From contig NC_134457.1 in NCBI RefSeq assembly GCF_047948215.1, positions 88,050,898 through 88,114,897 on the forward strand: a stretch of 64,000 bases of DNA, in the 5' to 3' direction. Position numbers and translations under genes: made by a program. The notes beneath the pieces are model-generated. The model ran no database searches. It had not been told where the DNA came from and saw only the letters and a program-made list of their open reading frames with translations. Shown piece by piece: positions 33,801-48,260 of this stretch; position 1 is the stretch's first letter, and each line of letters opens with the position of its first letter. The stretch is from Lycorma delicatula. Lineage: Eukaryota; Arthropoda; Insecta; Hemiptera; Fulgoridae.

Positions 33801-36800
33801 GTCGGGGGACGGCGCTTTCCCTATGACACGTAGGTAAGCGTGGAAGTAAAATAACCCGTTAAAAATTGGGTCATGTAGTACTCCACCTCTCCATGCCGTC
33901 GCTCCGTCCACGGTCTGACCAGAGGGATAAGCCTTGCGGTCCATCGTCCTCTGGTCTCGTGGTCCCAGGTCTCTTGCTATGCGAGGAACGTGCGTGTGCG
34001 TTCCTCGTTGGCAATGGTAACCCGGTCTTCTTCGCCTGCCCGTCGCCTCCTGTAAATCACCTGGCGCTCCCTTGCTAAAGTAGCAATGAGTATGACACCG
34101 GCGACCACAAGTACTGCAGACTCGGAGACCGTCCGATACCCGGAAGCGACTCGCAGGCTGCGGTGCGTTGCACCTGTGCGAGCCGCTTCCGGTTTCTCGC
34201 AACTCTTAATTCCTGGGTCCACACTTCCGACCCGTATAACAGGATGGAATGCACCGTGGACATCAGCAATCGCCGTCTGCTGGCCTTCGGTCCGCCGACA
34301 TTCGCCATAAGCCGGCCAAGAGCAGTTACGGCTCTCGTAGCTTTGTCGGCGGTTGTACAAAGCTGAGTTTCCGGTTAATCATCATACCGAGCTACTTTAA
34401 TAATAATAATAATAATAACGCCCTGAGGTAGGTAATCCCCACGTCCAGGGCGTAACAGCTGTACTTATGTACAATACATATAGCTGGCTAACGGGGCTCC
34501 GAGTAAATTCCTCCGATATATTCCTTTTTTGACCTGCTTTCATCTTCAGGTCACCAGACGGATTGGATTTTTCGGTCACCTGCAGGATACGAACAATTAA
34601 TCCCTTAGGAAGTGGACACATACCATATTTAGAGCTGGCGATGTGGTGGCCAGGGTCAATGTTATTGCAGGTGTAACGGAGACCCTTCCATTGTCCACAT
34701 GCCCCCTGCGATGGCAAGCATGTAGCAATGGTGCCCATGTATATCTGTGCATGGGAGCTCTGAAAGCTTCGATGAGTAGGAGCCTGGAGTCAGTGCAGAG
34801 ATTGCGCATTCGCTCTCTGCCAGGACATATGCCGATTTTACCGGGGTACCAGATCGGACCTCCAAGTTTAGTAGCCCTGAGTGGGGGTGTACCCCGGCGG
34901 CTAGCCTTGCTACAGAAGGGACCAACTCAAATGAATACACTTGAACAAACAAACGTGGCAGAGGATGCACGTAAACACCCTCTTTTAGAAACCTCCGATT
35001 CGCCTCAAGCGAAGAGGAAAAAGAGTAAAGAGTGTGATAAAATTAAGAAAGATTTTGATAGAATCAGTAAAGACTTACGGAAAAGTTTATTTGGCTATAA
35101 TGTACCTAAGCCAAGATTTTAAATTATTACGAAGGAGAATGGAAACTTCCAAAAAGTTAGTCCATTCTTAATTGTGCTGGTGGTCCTGTGCACCCTTAAT
35201 ACATCAAGAGGAGTTGTTGTTTGTCGCGATCTTCTAAATTGTACAGAAGAAGAAATCATACAAGAAAGGTTGAGTCAGGGAGTGACTCAGTGTCGCAGAC
35301 TAACCATGAGAAGAAATGGTGAAGTTGTTCCTTCGGCCTCGCATGTTTTGACATTTAGTAGGCCTAACCTTCCTGAAAAGGTACGAGCTGGCATACATTG
35401 ACTTGATGTACGAGCTTTTATTCCGCAGCCTATGAGATGCTTTAAGTGTCAACGATTCAGACACACTGCAGCTAGATGTGAAGCGCAGGAAATATGCATA
35501 TGTGGAATGAAAACACATGAGGGTGATCCATGTAAAGACCCTCCAAGCTGCATTAATTGTAAAGAGCATCATAACTGCCGATCAAGGGATTGCCCAGTAT
35601 ATAAACTGGAAACAGCCATTCAGGAAGTTAAAACGCTTCAAAAAGTCAGTTATCCTGAAGCGAAGAAAATTGTTAACGTACACCTCGACCATCGACCACC
35701 GACCACTTATGTAGAAACAGCTGCTGCCCCTTCCACATCTAGAATTAATGTAGAGGAGTTGCTTAATACGATAGCACAAAGTCTTGCGACAATGATTGAA
35801 AGAATCATTGATTCAAAGATTGAGTCGCCTCATCGGACAGAACCAGTTAAACATGAAACGAAGAACATGAAATGAGAAGGCTCATTCTCGGACTGATGTC
35901 ATTGATTTAGGAAACGTGCCAGTGCAGCATAAAAAATTAGCAAAACCTGCGATCATAACACAACCACGACGTAATAAATAAAAATCTGAATTTATCTGGA
36001 AAAGAGAAAAAGATCACTCCGTCGTCTAGTCACAAGGCTAAGGAAATTGTGACAAGAGTACAGGAAGAATCTGAGTCTACGGAAATGGAGGTGCAAGTCA
36101 TTATTGAGAAAGCACCAGACACAAGACGATATAAAACCTGTACCGTCTATTTCAGCTGGACCTAGCACTTCCTTAGAGATAGAATCCAGCTCGTCAGCCG
36201 CCGAAATTGCATCGATTGCTAGTTTAGATTCCATAGCAATGATGCTAACAGCACTAACGAAGCTTTCATCACCTGATGGAAGCTGGAGAACATCATTTGT
36301 ATCAGAAAGAGAAGAAGATGCCATGTCTGAGGCCTCAGACACACTATCATCAGAAGTTGAGGCCGTACGAAGAATGGAAAAGCGGTGCAAGAAAGGATGG
36401 TCAAAAAGAAAGCCTAGGCATTAAAAATTAGGTTTCAAAAGTGAAATGGAATTCGAAAATTATGAACCTTTTGTGTTTTGAAGTGGGACGGGGCTAATGA
36501 CCAAAGTAGTCGATGCCTCTAAAAACCTCAACAAAGAAATAATAATAATAATATGGTATAATCTGGTAGTATTCTGATAATAGTACTATTTGATGCTATT
36601 CATCGTGATCCTTACTAAGGTAGTCCAAAAAAAACAAAAAAACAAAAGGTTGGGATAATAAGGTAATAAATATATATATAAAATGATTATAATCAATTAT
36701 TGGAACATAATAACAACCAATTATTATTGATTAAATTATGAAATGATAATGATTTAAAGTAACTAAGGTTGGCTTTAACAATATTAGATGCATTTTGAAA

Positions 36801-39800
36801 TAAAAAAAAGTTTTGTTAGTTATTCTTATAGTTATTACTAATTTTATGTAAATTATTCCCATTGAATATCATATTAATCTGGTGATTGATTAACTTTGTG
36901 TTAATCTATTTAAGATAATTTACATTTTATATTATTACTTTCGTTTAATACATTTTCATGTTTTTTTTATTATTAGTGAATTATTCTTATGTGCAAAGTT
37001 CAATGCTATCTTGACTATTACTTTGATTCATGTTATTTTTCTTACTTGATATCTTTGAGCAAGTGTTTCCTCGGAGGGTACTGTCTGAATATTATGATCA
37101 GAAGCTTGATATTGTTCTAGAGCTTCTTGTTCCAATTGTGCAAACTTATTTTCAGCATCTCCACTCTAGAAAAATTTATATCAATTGATTATTTTTATAT
37201 CAAAATGTGATTTATTATATTCATTGTAAATTAATTTCTGCTTTTCTGTAATGTTGACTAAAACGTAATATGAGTAATCTGTTGAATATTATTCAATTCT
37301 AGATACAGACAAGTGGATTTTTACTAACTCAGCTATAGATCTTAAAAGGAATATAGATAGCTATAACAATATATATTCTAAACCAACAGATTGGTTGAGA
37401 ATTTTGATGTTGGGATTTTTTTTCCAAATATTGATGTTTCATGATCTCCAGATTCCAAAAAACTCCAACTGACTCAACATAAATTCTTTGAAAATAGCTC
37501 AAAAAATCTTTATTTATTTGGGACACTGATAACATTAAATTTTGGACATAATTTAAAAAAAGGAGGAAGTGATAGGTTTTGTAATTTTTAATTTTTGACT
37601 TTTTTTATAGTGGTCATAAAAAATTGAATATTAGAATGACAAAAGTACTTATTAATTTATTTTAAGTACTTTTAGAACTATTTGGTGAATTTACATTTTT
37701 TATAGCTGGGTAATTTACCTGAAATAAATTAAATTTTTTATTATGATGTAATAACAATTATGCTTAAAAGAACTTGTTTTTATAGATTTCTCATGTACAA
37801 TTAATATATCTTCATAAAGATAACGTTTTTGTATAAATGTTAATGCAAATAATTTTCATAAAAAAAGTCACTCCAGATTTATGGGTGGGGATTATCATTA
37901 CTTCTAAATGATTTTTGCCCCCATATCTGGAAAATCTGCAGACTAAAATTTGAAATTTAGCATAAATATTTAGCTATATGTATCCCAGTTTTGGCCTAAT
38001 TTTTAATCCCATCAGACAAGGGAGCCATCAAAGTACTCATATCTTTTTTTTCCTTCTGGCAATAGCTGCACAGGTGTCCTGGGAGTTGTTGGGCAACTTA
38101 AGGACTGATTCAGGACATCAAAATAAACAAAAAAGTTTATTGTGGACAACTGCCCTAACATTTGCTTCTTTTTCTGTTTGCTATTTTGTGTTTTTCAATA
38201 AAAATTTATATCTTAAGAATGGATAGAGATATTTTATTGAAATTTGATGCACATATACAAACACATTTTCAAAATTAATAAGTTTGAATTTAAAAAAATC
38301 CAAATTGGCACCCATTTCCTTTTTTAATCATTTATAGTAAATATTAGCTTAAAAAATTATAATTTATCAGATAAAAAAGTTAAGAACTTATTTTTAATAA
38401 CATGATTCTCATTTGTTCAAATCAGTTTACAAACAATTGAGATATGACTGAAATTGTTAAATGAATTGCAAAATTATGCCTGAAAACAGGCTCAAAATTG
38501 TCAGACATCATAATTTCCAGTCTGCATCTCTACCATCAAGTGGATAAAGTGGTATCTGATTTCACATTTTATTATTTTTCTTCTATTAAACAGATTTTGT
38601 ATTAAAGGACAAAAATTTACTTAAAATGTTTCCTTATAGGGGAATCATACAACAGGTTAATTTTTATATAATTTGTGATACTTATCTGTTGTATAAATGT
38701 TGTATGAGCTAGTTGTCACGTGGCCAGTTGGAACCCAAATGTTTTTATTAAACTGTTTTTTTTTTTTTACAATTATACTTTAAATACAATGCAGTTTTGT
38801 TGATAAAAACATCATTTAGTCAAGGGCATCAGACAAGATCTAAAATATTGTACTAAGAATTTTGTTTTTTTTTTTAATTATACTTTTGGTAGTGCCTTAT
38901 TTTTGAAGGAAAAAGGTCATTTGATGATAAATTCAACTCAATTGGAGGCAAACATTTTTAGTGAATATTAGGATTAGTTTTGCAATTATACTCTAATTAC
39001 TGCATAATTATTTCATTAATATTTTAAAATCTTGTGATGTGTTTTAAGTTTGTCAAGAGATCAATGCTGGGAAAGTTATACAACCTTTGCCTGATTTTTT
39101 CTTAACTTAAAGCATGCATTGTAACAATAATGTAATAATGTAATGTAATGTAATGTAATGTAATGTAACTGTAAGACAAATTCATGAAACATTCTGAGTG
39201 TGTATAACAAACTTGGCAAGAAATTCCCACCACACTTCTTCCTACAATCTCCACACCATTTCTGCTGTGGTAAATCAGAATCTCTGCTTACTTCCATGCA
39301 CACAAATCACCGATAAATTTTCATAAAAAATCTGTAGGTTACTATTATTACTTCACTATTAAAGTCTTCATACTATTAACATTCGATTTATTGAAATCAA
39401 TATACATTTTATGTAAAATAAAGATGTATTTGTTCTTATATAATATCCATGGTACTGTTTATGATGTTTTTATTTCATATGAAAGGACATTTATCAGTGA
39501 TCTCTATCATTTTAATCTGATCTCATTTATTCATACATTATATGGACCATATAATTGCTTGACAAGAAAGAAATCATAAACATCATGATGATATATGAGT
39601 AAATACAAGTGTGAATGACTGGACATAGTCATTAACATAAATATAAATCATTACATATTATTAACATACTGCTGGATTAACAAATAAGTTTTTTTGTGAA
39701 ATAAATAAGTGATTTCTTTTTTTAGATTAATAAAAAAAATGGTGGCAACTATTCAGCTTTATTGCACTCTGTAATTGTGAGTTAACTAATTCAGCTACAT

Positions 39801-42800
39801 TTTTGTATTTATTTATTTAATTTAATGACATAACTATTTTTTGGTTGAAATACTCTTGGTACATGTTCCTCTATTCCTCTGTTTCATTGTGGTAACTATG
39901 AAACATAGAATATGTTTCTAATAACATAATGTAGAAGAGAAGAAACTGGACGAGTTTCTTTTCGCTCTGATCTAATAGCTTGAACCATTAATGAATATGT
40001 ACGTATTAGTCCAGGTATGTATCCAGTACCATTTTTTGGGAGTCATTGATCTCATTCATATTGTGATTTTTGATATTTAGACTCTAAAAATTTTGCTACT
40101 GTATGTATTGTGTATATATATTTTTATGTAAATGCAATGGGTGATAAGTCTGTGCTAAAATAAGGCATAAACTGACAAATGAAAGACAAAGATGAAGACA
40201 ATTTTTTGGTAGAAAACGTTTTTATTTCTCAACATAATCTTTAAAGCCTACTTGTAGTCCAATGTTAGATGTTCTGGGAATAACTTCATTATTTCAAATA
40301 AATATTTTTTCACCCATTTCATATTTGAAGACAGACAATGAGTGGACTGAAGTGAAGGTTCTGCATCTAGATTTAGGGAAGATGCAGAAGAATTTTGTAA
40401 TGAGAATTTGAATAATTTTGTTGTTCCAGCCACAAAAACATGAACTGGTGTTGTCCATACTATTGTATTGTCTTGCTGAAAAGAATTTTTTTTTTGTTAA
40501 ATGTTGATTTTCCTATTACCTTATTTAAGAGTGATTCAGCAAATGTACTTAATATTGGCTAGTATCTTTTTACTCTTTTTCAGAAAGTCAATAAAAAAAA
40601 ATATGCCACAAGCAACGCAAAAAAAAATAATGGTCTGATGACCATCAGTGGCTGATGGAACAGTGTTAAAATGAATCAAATGACTGCTAACAACAGAATT
40701 ATGAATGTAATTCTGAGTGAAACTTTGTATATGTTACTAATCATGGTGTGCCAATGTTTCAGATAATAGTATAGCATAGTAGTAACATGTAAGCTGATTA
40801 TCTAAGCTCGCCGTTACTAGGCAGCTACTTTGTATTAATACACGTACATAAAATATCAAACAATATGTACAATTTATATAAATTATATCAAATAATATGA
40901 CTGACTGTTCACCAACAGTATATAATATTAATAACTCTGAATACATAATCTTTCTACATTTTTCATGTTGTCTAACGTGTTACAATTAACTACTACTAAC
41001 AAAAACCACCTATGAATATAACAAATTTGCAGCAAGCTCAATTTAAACCTTCTAATTTATATGAAAAGTTATTTATGAATCCATAGATTCAAAAAAACAT
41101 TTTGGATTAAAAAATATATTAAAACTCAGTTTTAAATTTAATGATTGTAATACGTTACTTGACAGTATTTTGTAACTTAGCTGAATCCATGGATTCAAAA
41201 ACTTTACATTGAGTGTGCTATTATTTGGTAAATTCATGGATGATTTTTATTGATAGTTATTTACTTGCTACAAATGTATTTTAAGATAATTTATATACCA
41301 GTACATCACGATATAGGCGTCTTCTTTGTGGTGATGTACTTGTAGAACTATTTGGTGAATTTACGTTTTTTATAGCTGGGTAGTTTACCTGAAATAAATT
41401 ACATTTTTATTATGTTTTAATAAGATTTTATGCTTAAAAGAATTTTTATTTATAAATTTCTCATATATAATTAATATGTCTTGATAAAGATAATATTTTT
41501 GTATAAATATTAATGCAAATAATTTTCATAAAAAACCTTATAATTTGGTGAACTACCTAAGTTTTAATTTGCAATATTGTGTTAACCTTTTAGTATGATT
41601 TATGAATTTGTAAGGTGGTTTTCAGTCATTTTGATCACCAAACTTAGAAGTTTTTGTAGCTTACTTAACTTTATTTATAGATATTTTATAACAGATAATA
41701 TTGTTTGATTATTTGAAATAAAAATACACAATTATTGATATAATATTTAGTCCAATTAATTAACTGGTAAAAATCAAACTAGAACTAATTTAAAGAGGAA
41801 AAACAATATACAATTTAAATAATTATATTGTACAATAATTAATGAATTGCACAATACATATGGCTAGAAAATCATTGAGAGTTCGTATGGATTTACTAAT
41901 TAGCTAAGTGGAAGTACGGATTTGAATACTAGATGATTAAGGGTACCAGTGTTCTTTGGTGGTTGGGTTTCAATTAACGACACATCTCAGGAATGGTCGA
42001 ACTGAGACTATGCAAGACCACTTCATTTACACTCATACATATCATCCTCATTCATCTTCTGAAGTAATACTTGAACGGTAATTTCCAGAGGCTAAACAGA
42101 AGAAAGAAGTGGAAGTATCTTGTACTTTCTCTCTAAGTTTAATGGTTTGTTGGTGTCAGGGATGGGGAGGGAGAACACAATATAATGAATACTAGCCTGC
42201 AAAGTAGAGGTTCATTGAAAAAAAAAAAAACTAATTCTACTGTTGGAAAAAGACAGATAAATAAATTTGTTAATGTTAATGACTCATTTTTCCATTACAA
42301 TGCTATACTACTTGTTTTTTGCATTTAAAAACAATAGTTTCATTTTAATATTTCTCACAATGCATTGGCTACAGACTGCAGGATATTCTGGTTGACACCA
42401 ATGAATACTATATTTCATTTATCACAAGATTTGAGAGATTTGTGACCCTTTTATTCCGCACTTTAATATTACAGTACTTTTATTAAGAAGGTTAATTTGG
42501 TTTTTGAAATAGTTTATTCGATCTTAGCAGTTAACTTACATCATATCTAATATTGATAAAACAGTAGTTTTCTGGAAATATGACATGTTTTCTGCAAAAA
42601 GCTAACAGTTAATTCATTTGATCTGTTTTCATTCACTGTTCGTTAGAGTGAGCTGGCAGCTCTGTTTGGTGATTTAACATATTTGCTATGCAGTATTGCT
42701 GTTGGGCAAAAAAAACAGTTTGTATCGAAGAGAAACCTACAATGCATTTTTTTCTGAGAAATAAGAGTTTAGTAAAACTGTTTATATTTTCTCACACATC

Positions 42801-45800
42801 ACTAGTGCATAATGGCTTAGTAAAGGAACATAACTCCTTTTGAAATATTTTTATTTTCAGTTGGTGATCAGCTGATATCAGTATGTAAATATATGTAACT
42901 CACTATTACTTGGCAACAGACTTTGGAAGGAAAAATAACTTATAAATATTTGTATTTTTGGTAGCTCTGTCGTAATTAAAACGCATCTAATTCCATTTTT
43001 TCTGAATTTCTGTGAAATATTCCCCATAAAATATATAAAAAGATAGTTATTCCTATAATTTACTGTTATATCGCAGAATTATTAGGTTCCTAACACTATT
43101 ATATAGAGTGTATAGTAAAGAATATAGAGGTTTTAAAGCTATTTAATAACTCTTTAACTTGACTTACAGTTTTTCTCTGAAGTATTCAATATGAGTATCT
43201 TTTGTCATGCGGCACAACCCAACTGATAGGAGAGTTCATTCCATACTTTAACCAGCTTGTCTGGAGTAATTGAAACAAAAGCTGCTACAATCCTGTGCTT
43301 CAAATTGGGCAGATCCTTTATTAACCATAAAGAAAAAAATCATATGGAGCCAGATTGAGTGTGACCTTTGAGGCCACTGCAAATAAGCTGTGTCATTGGG
43401 TGTATGCCAAATGATCCAGCAGTTGGGAAAACATCATTCAACTGATCCCATGCAGAGTTATGACAGGGGGCATGCAAACAATCTTATTGCCAAGGATTCT
43501 TTGAACCATCTTGCAGTTGAGGAAAGAGCTGTGTATGCAGCATATTCAAATAAGTAACTTCTGTTAACCTTAATCTCTTAATTGAAATGCTGCACAGAAA
43601 AGATTTAATTTTGGGGTGCCCCTTTCATATTTTAAGGTAATGGGAGCAAGTATGGGAACCCTTTAATAACTTTCAACAATTGAATGTAGAAAAATGACAT
43701 TTAGCAAATCTACTAGAAAAATAAATAAATTTAAGATTAAATGAACATGTCATTTTTATTTAAATCTTTTTTATAATTTTGAAAGAGTTTTGTGTATTTT
43801 ACCGATTTTTTTTTTTTTGTGATGGTGAAGTCAAGAAAATTAATGTTTCTTATTGTGTCCATTTTCTACTCTGTTTTATTTATTTGTTTATGTACGTCAG
43901 TTGTTCTTGTTGCTTTGTTCTGCCTTAGCTCAATAAAATGGTATATTGTTATGTCTGTGCTAGTATATTACTTTATGAGGGTGTTTGTTTCAAGTGAATA
44001 TGTATCTTTGTTCTATGTAGCAGAAAAATGTCTGTTCATTACTGGAAATTTGAGCCCATAGGAAGGCCACCAGATTGTGTAATGGTTGTATTACAATTTT
44101 AACTAATTATGTTGTGAAATAATGCTCATTTTTTAATAAATGATTATAATAATATTTTCTTGTATTACCTGATTAAGTTCTGAGTTGTTGATATGTCCTG
44201 TTGCATCAAGTATTGGCTCAATTTGAACAGTTTCCAGTTTATCCACTTCTACCGCAAAGTTATACATAGTATCAACAGTATTCATCATTTCTGAAAAATG
44301 TTCGCCTCTTTGAGGATACACTTTGTTTAACCACATATTTATCTGATCTAATGTCACTTTTTCAATGTCCATCATTGGACGACCTGAAAATCAATTCATA
44401 TTCTATTAGATGAAGGATAGATAATAAATTACATTTATTATATTTTAATTACTACAATCAGCATTGGCTATAGGTGTTATACAGGTTATTATGTTGTATA
44501 GAATAATTCATTTGATGTTGTACTTACATTGTTGCTTATGCGTGAACCTCCTTATTGCGCTGTTTTAAGTAATAAACATTGATATTATTAAGAGTACTTG
44601 AATGAATAGTGATTGAAACAATTTTTTTTTGTAAATTTAATATCTTTTCATTAGCTAATGTCATTGCTGATTGACTTATTAAATTTACAAAAAAATGCTT
44701 TAAATTTTTCTTTTTGTATTGGTGTAAATTATTAATGATAGTTTCCTAATAATACGATAATGCATAATTAGTATGACAAAGCATACCAATTAGCAATATT
44801 CAGCAAATATCTGTATCTAGACTATTAAAAAAAAACTTGATTGAATTTAAGAATATTAATACTATTTATATTATATATATAAAACTTTTTTATAGTTTGA
44901 AAATATTTTGTTATATTAAATTTTTTCCGTCTTGTTTAATGTCACATTTAAATTTGACAAGTTTTTAATGTATTCTCCATCTATATTAAATTAAAATCAA
45001 AGTAACAGCTGATTAACCATGATATAATTAAGCGTTAATTTGTTTTGGTTATTATGCAGTTTTGTGTAGTATATATTTAGTTTTGTTTGTATTATAGAAT
45101 TTGACCTCATTTCAATTTTTAATGCTTCTCTGTAAAATAATGATGCAATTTCAAACAATCGTAGTTTTAGAACAAAGCATGACAGAGCCATAAAGTATGG
45201 ATCAAAATGAAGAGAAACACACTCCTTTAGTTGTCCTGTGTGACCTTAAGATGATTTTCAGCCTCTTGCCATACTCAACAGAAAACATCCAATGTGATAA
45301 GACAGAATTGCTGCACTGATCCGTTCTTTTAAATATATAAATTTTTCATTTGAACAGAAAACTGTATCTTTACGTAATCCTACAAATAAAAATCCATACA
45401 GGTTATGTTCTGGAGACTGTGGAGGCCAAGCTTTCTATTCTTCTTGCCCAACCAATTGTTTAGGTATCTCTACACAAATATGGCAAAATATTCAGAAAAT
45501 TGCAACCCAATATAGCTTTTTTTCAGAAAAAAGAAAAGGATCAGTAATTCTGTCTCGTCAACTTGCATAGCACATGTTAATGTTTAGGCTGTCACATTGA
45601 TGCTCTATAATGTACTTATGAAATGTAGCTTTGTCACAGAAAATAAAGTTGTTTAAATTTCACATCATGATCTAGAATGTCTGTAGCAAACTTGACTCCT
45701 TGGGTTAAATTTTATAATCAGTAAATCGTGGCTGTTTTTCTAAATATTGTGAATAGTTCTTTTTGGGACTCTAAAGAACAGTTCTGCATGATTTTATGGG

Positions 45801-48163
45801 CTGTATAAATAACTTATTTGAACATCTTTAACAGTCTTGCCAGAACTTTAGGTTGTCCTGAATATGATTGCTTCAGTAGGCTGCTTATTTCTCCAAGCTG
45901 TTTACTCCACTGGTGAATGCTCTTTCTCTGTGGTGGTTTTTCAAATTAAACACACAAAAATAAACAAATCCAACTTGTTTTAAGACTCAAACATAGCAAG
46001 CTACAAAACATATTGAACTTTTCTTCTGCACCATAATCTTTATGATTAATGAGTTTCATGTATGTATTGACCTTATAATAAGCATACATATACTAATACT
46101 AGAACTTGTTTTATTGAAAATTTGGAGTTCTCTTTTTTTATGTATACTTCATATCTCTATCATACTTTGTTCCAAAATTGTGAATTTTTTATATCCTGTT
46201 ATTATTTTACATATGCACTAATACATATAATTATATCATATATTTTAATTATGCAGAGCTACCTGTGTCATGTGTATGGGCTGCCCTGCATGTTTAAAAT
46301 AGGTCAATTAAAGATGTCTTCATTTATACTTTTTCAGCTTAATGGCAGAATCACATAAATAATAAAGAAAGTTATATGTTTTATATTTAAAAACTTATTA
46401 CTTACATTCAATTCATCTGGTTCGCATGTAGAAGTTAGATGAATTGATTACCTAGGAACTTCATTTTAAACCTGTTTTACTATTGTTTTTTGGGACATAT
46501 TGATTATTTATAAGAAAAAATATTTGAGAAGAATTAATCAGCCAAATTTTTAACTTACTGAAGCTTATTAATATTAATAATTATATTGTTATAGAAGATA
46601 ATTTTGATCTTGTGTACATTATAGTTGAGTTTGTATAAATGTATAAAGAGGATCTATAGAACAATATCTTTAAGATACAATAGTAGTACAGTTGAACTTT
46701 TATATATGTTAAAATATTTTGTTTAAGTTTAGAATTAAACTTCTGTTTTTGTTTCATTTAGTTTTAAATTGAATATAATTTTAAACAAAATTTTATGTCC
46801 ATCTTAACTACACTTTCAAGAAATTGCACAAAGATTCTCTGTAAATTATTTTTCAACAAATCATACTTTGTGTAATCGTTGGCAAGTTTTTCTTATTTAA
46901 TATTACAGAAATGTAGTATTACCTTACCTTACATTCTTATCATAAATTTGAGGAAAATATTTTACCTGTAGAATGTAACTCTTAAATATCTATTTCAAAT
47001 AAAATATGAACCTCTTTTGAATTTTATTAAATATTCACACAGTAAACCATGTCTGTTAAAATTTTAATGAATACTAAAAATTGTAGTTATTTCTTATCTT
47101 AAAATATTGCATGTACTGTACATAATACCTACCGATACTGCGATTTTGTTGAGTTAATGGTGAAATCAGTTCTGTGTAAGTTGATTGTTCTATACACTGC
47201 ACATGGCCATTCACAGCTGTTCCTGTAGTTTGAAGCACTTGTTCCTGGCCTGGTACTTCAATTTTTATATGATTAGCTTCATTTTCATGATCTGAAATAA
47301 ATTTTTTAATTCGTTTTTCTATCATAGCATAATTAGGAGATTAAGGTAATGATGGAATTATTATAAAACAATCACTGTCTTTTTAAAATTCCATAAATAA
47401 TAAATTATTTATAATTAATTGTTAGTAATTAAAACTTTTATTGAAGGCATGAAGGTATGTTAAGAAATCTTGAACTATTATAGTATTACTTTGATTCCAA
47501 ACAAAACCTCAAATATTTTGCAGCCTTGTAATAAAGAATCTGTCACTTGTTTGGTGAAAAATTATTGTATTTAATCAGTGGATTAAAGTATTATTAGTCT
47601 TAATTTTTGTTTTGAATATAAAAGTTAAAAGATTAACTAATATTTTTATATATATTACAGTAATTAGATGACATATTAAATTATATACTTATGTGTGTGG
47701 CGTGCATGCTTGCATATGTATGTGAGTGGGTATGTGGATGTGCATGGGTGTATATATATATATGTGAGTGTGTGTGTATTGTGCATGTGTGTATGTATGG
47801 GTTGTGTATGTCTGTGATCTACCTCAGGCTTTTAATTATTTTACAGATTATGGTTTTAAAGATCTATTCTTCTAATTTTAAATTTATCAAATAACTTCAT
47901 GATTGATTGATACAAACACAGATTAATTATGTCGGGAATTTTAAAAATAAATTCACACTATTTTAAATCTGAGAACTATTTTTACATTTTATAATAAAAA
48001 AACTTACTAGTTAATGATGAAATTATAATTTCAATTTATTATCCATCCAATCATGATAAAAGCGTTATTGATAAATACATTATTATGGTGTATTGTTAGC
48101 TATTCTTTGTTTTGTTTCATTTTGAAACTCTCTCTCTTTGGCATAGCCATGCATGCTAGAGCA

Positions 48164-48260
<97 letters not shown>

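Larger units (their letters stand above)
37870..41295. other. Intron between exons E and F, mostly unassigned
   Basis: Holds a pentanucleotide microsatellite at 39131-39170 and a possible transposase relic at 40195-40480. I see nothing else. Confidence 0.4.

Noticed and set aside
33607..34431. Plus-strand ORFs over the 33.4-34.4 kb GC island
   Set aside because: Shadows of the minus-strand LINE RT thumb and Cys/His tail.
34397..34970. Minus-strand ORFs of 70-113 codons upstream of the I-type ORF1
   Set aside because: No motif; they overlap the untranslated leader of a plus-strand element.
40248..40433. 61-codon minus-strand ORF as a host exon
   Set aside because: Flanking sequence resembles Tc1/mariner ends and phases do not fit the RGG gene; kept only as a low-confidence relic.
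41299..41388. First thought to be just one half of a 200-bp intronic repeat
   Set aside because: It has perfect splice borders, 30 codons in phase 0 on both sides and sensible residues, so it is a true exon and the 37.7-kb copy is the derivative.
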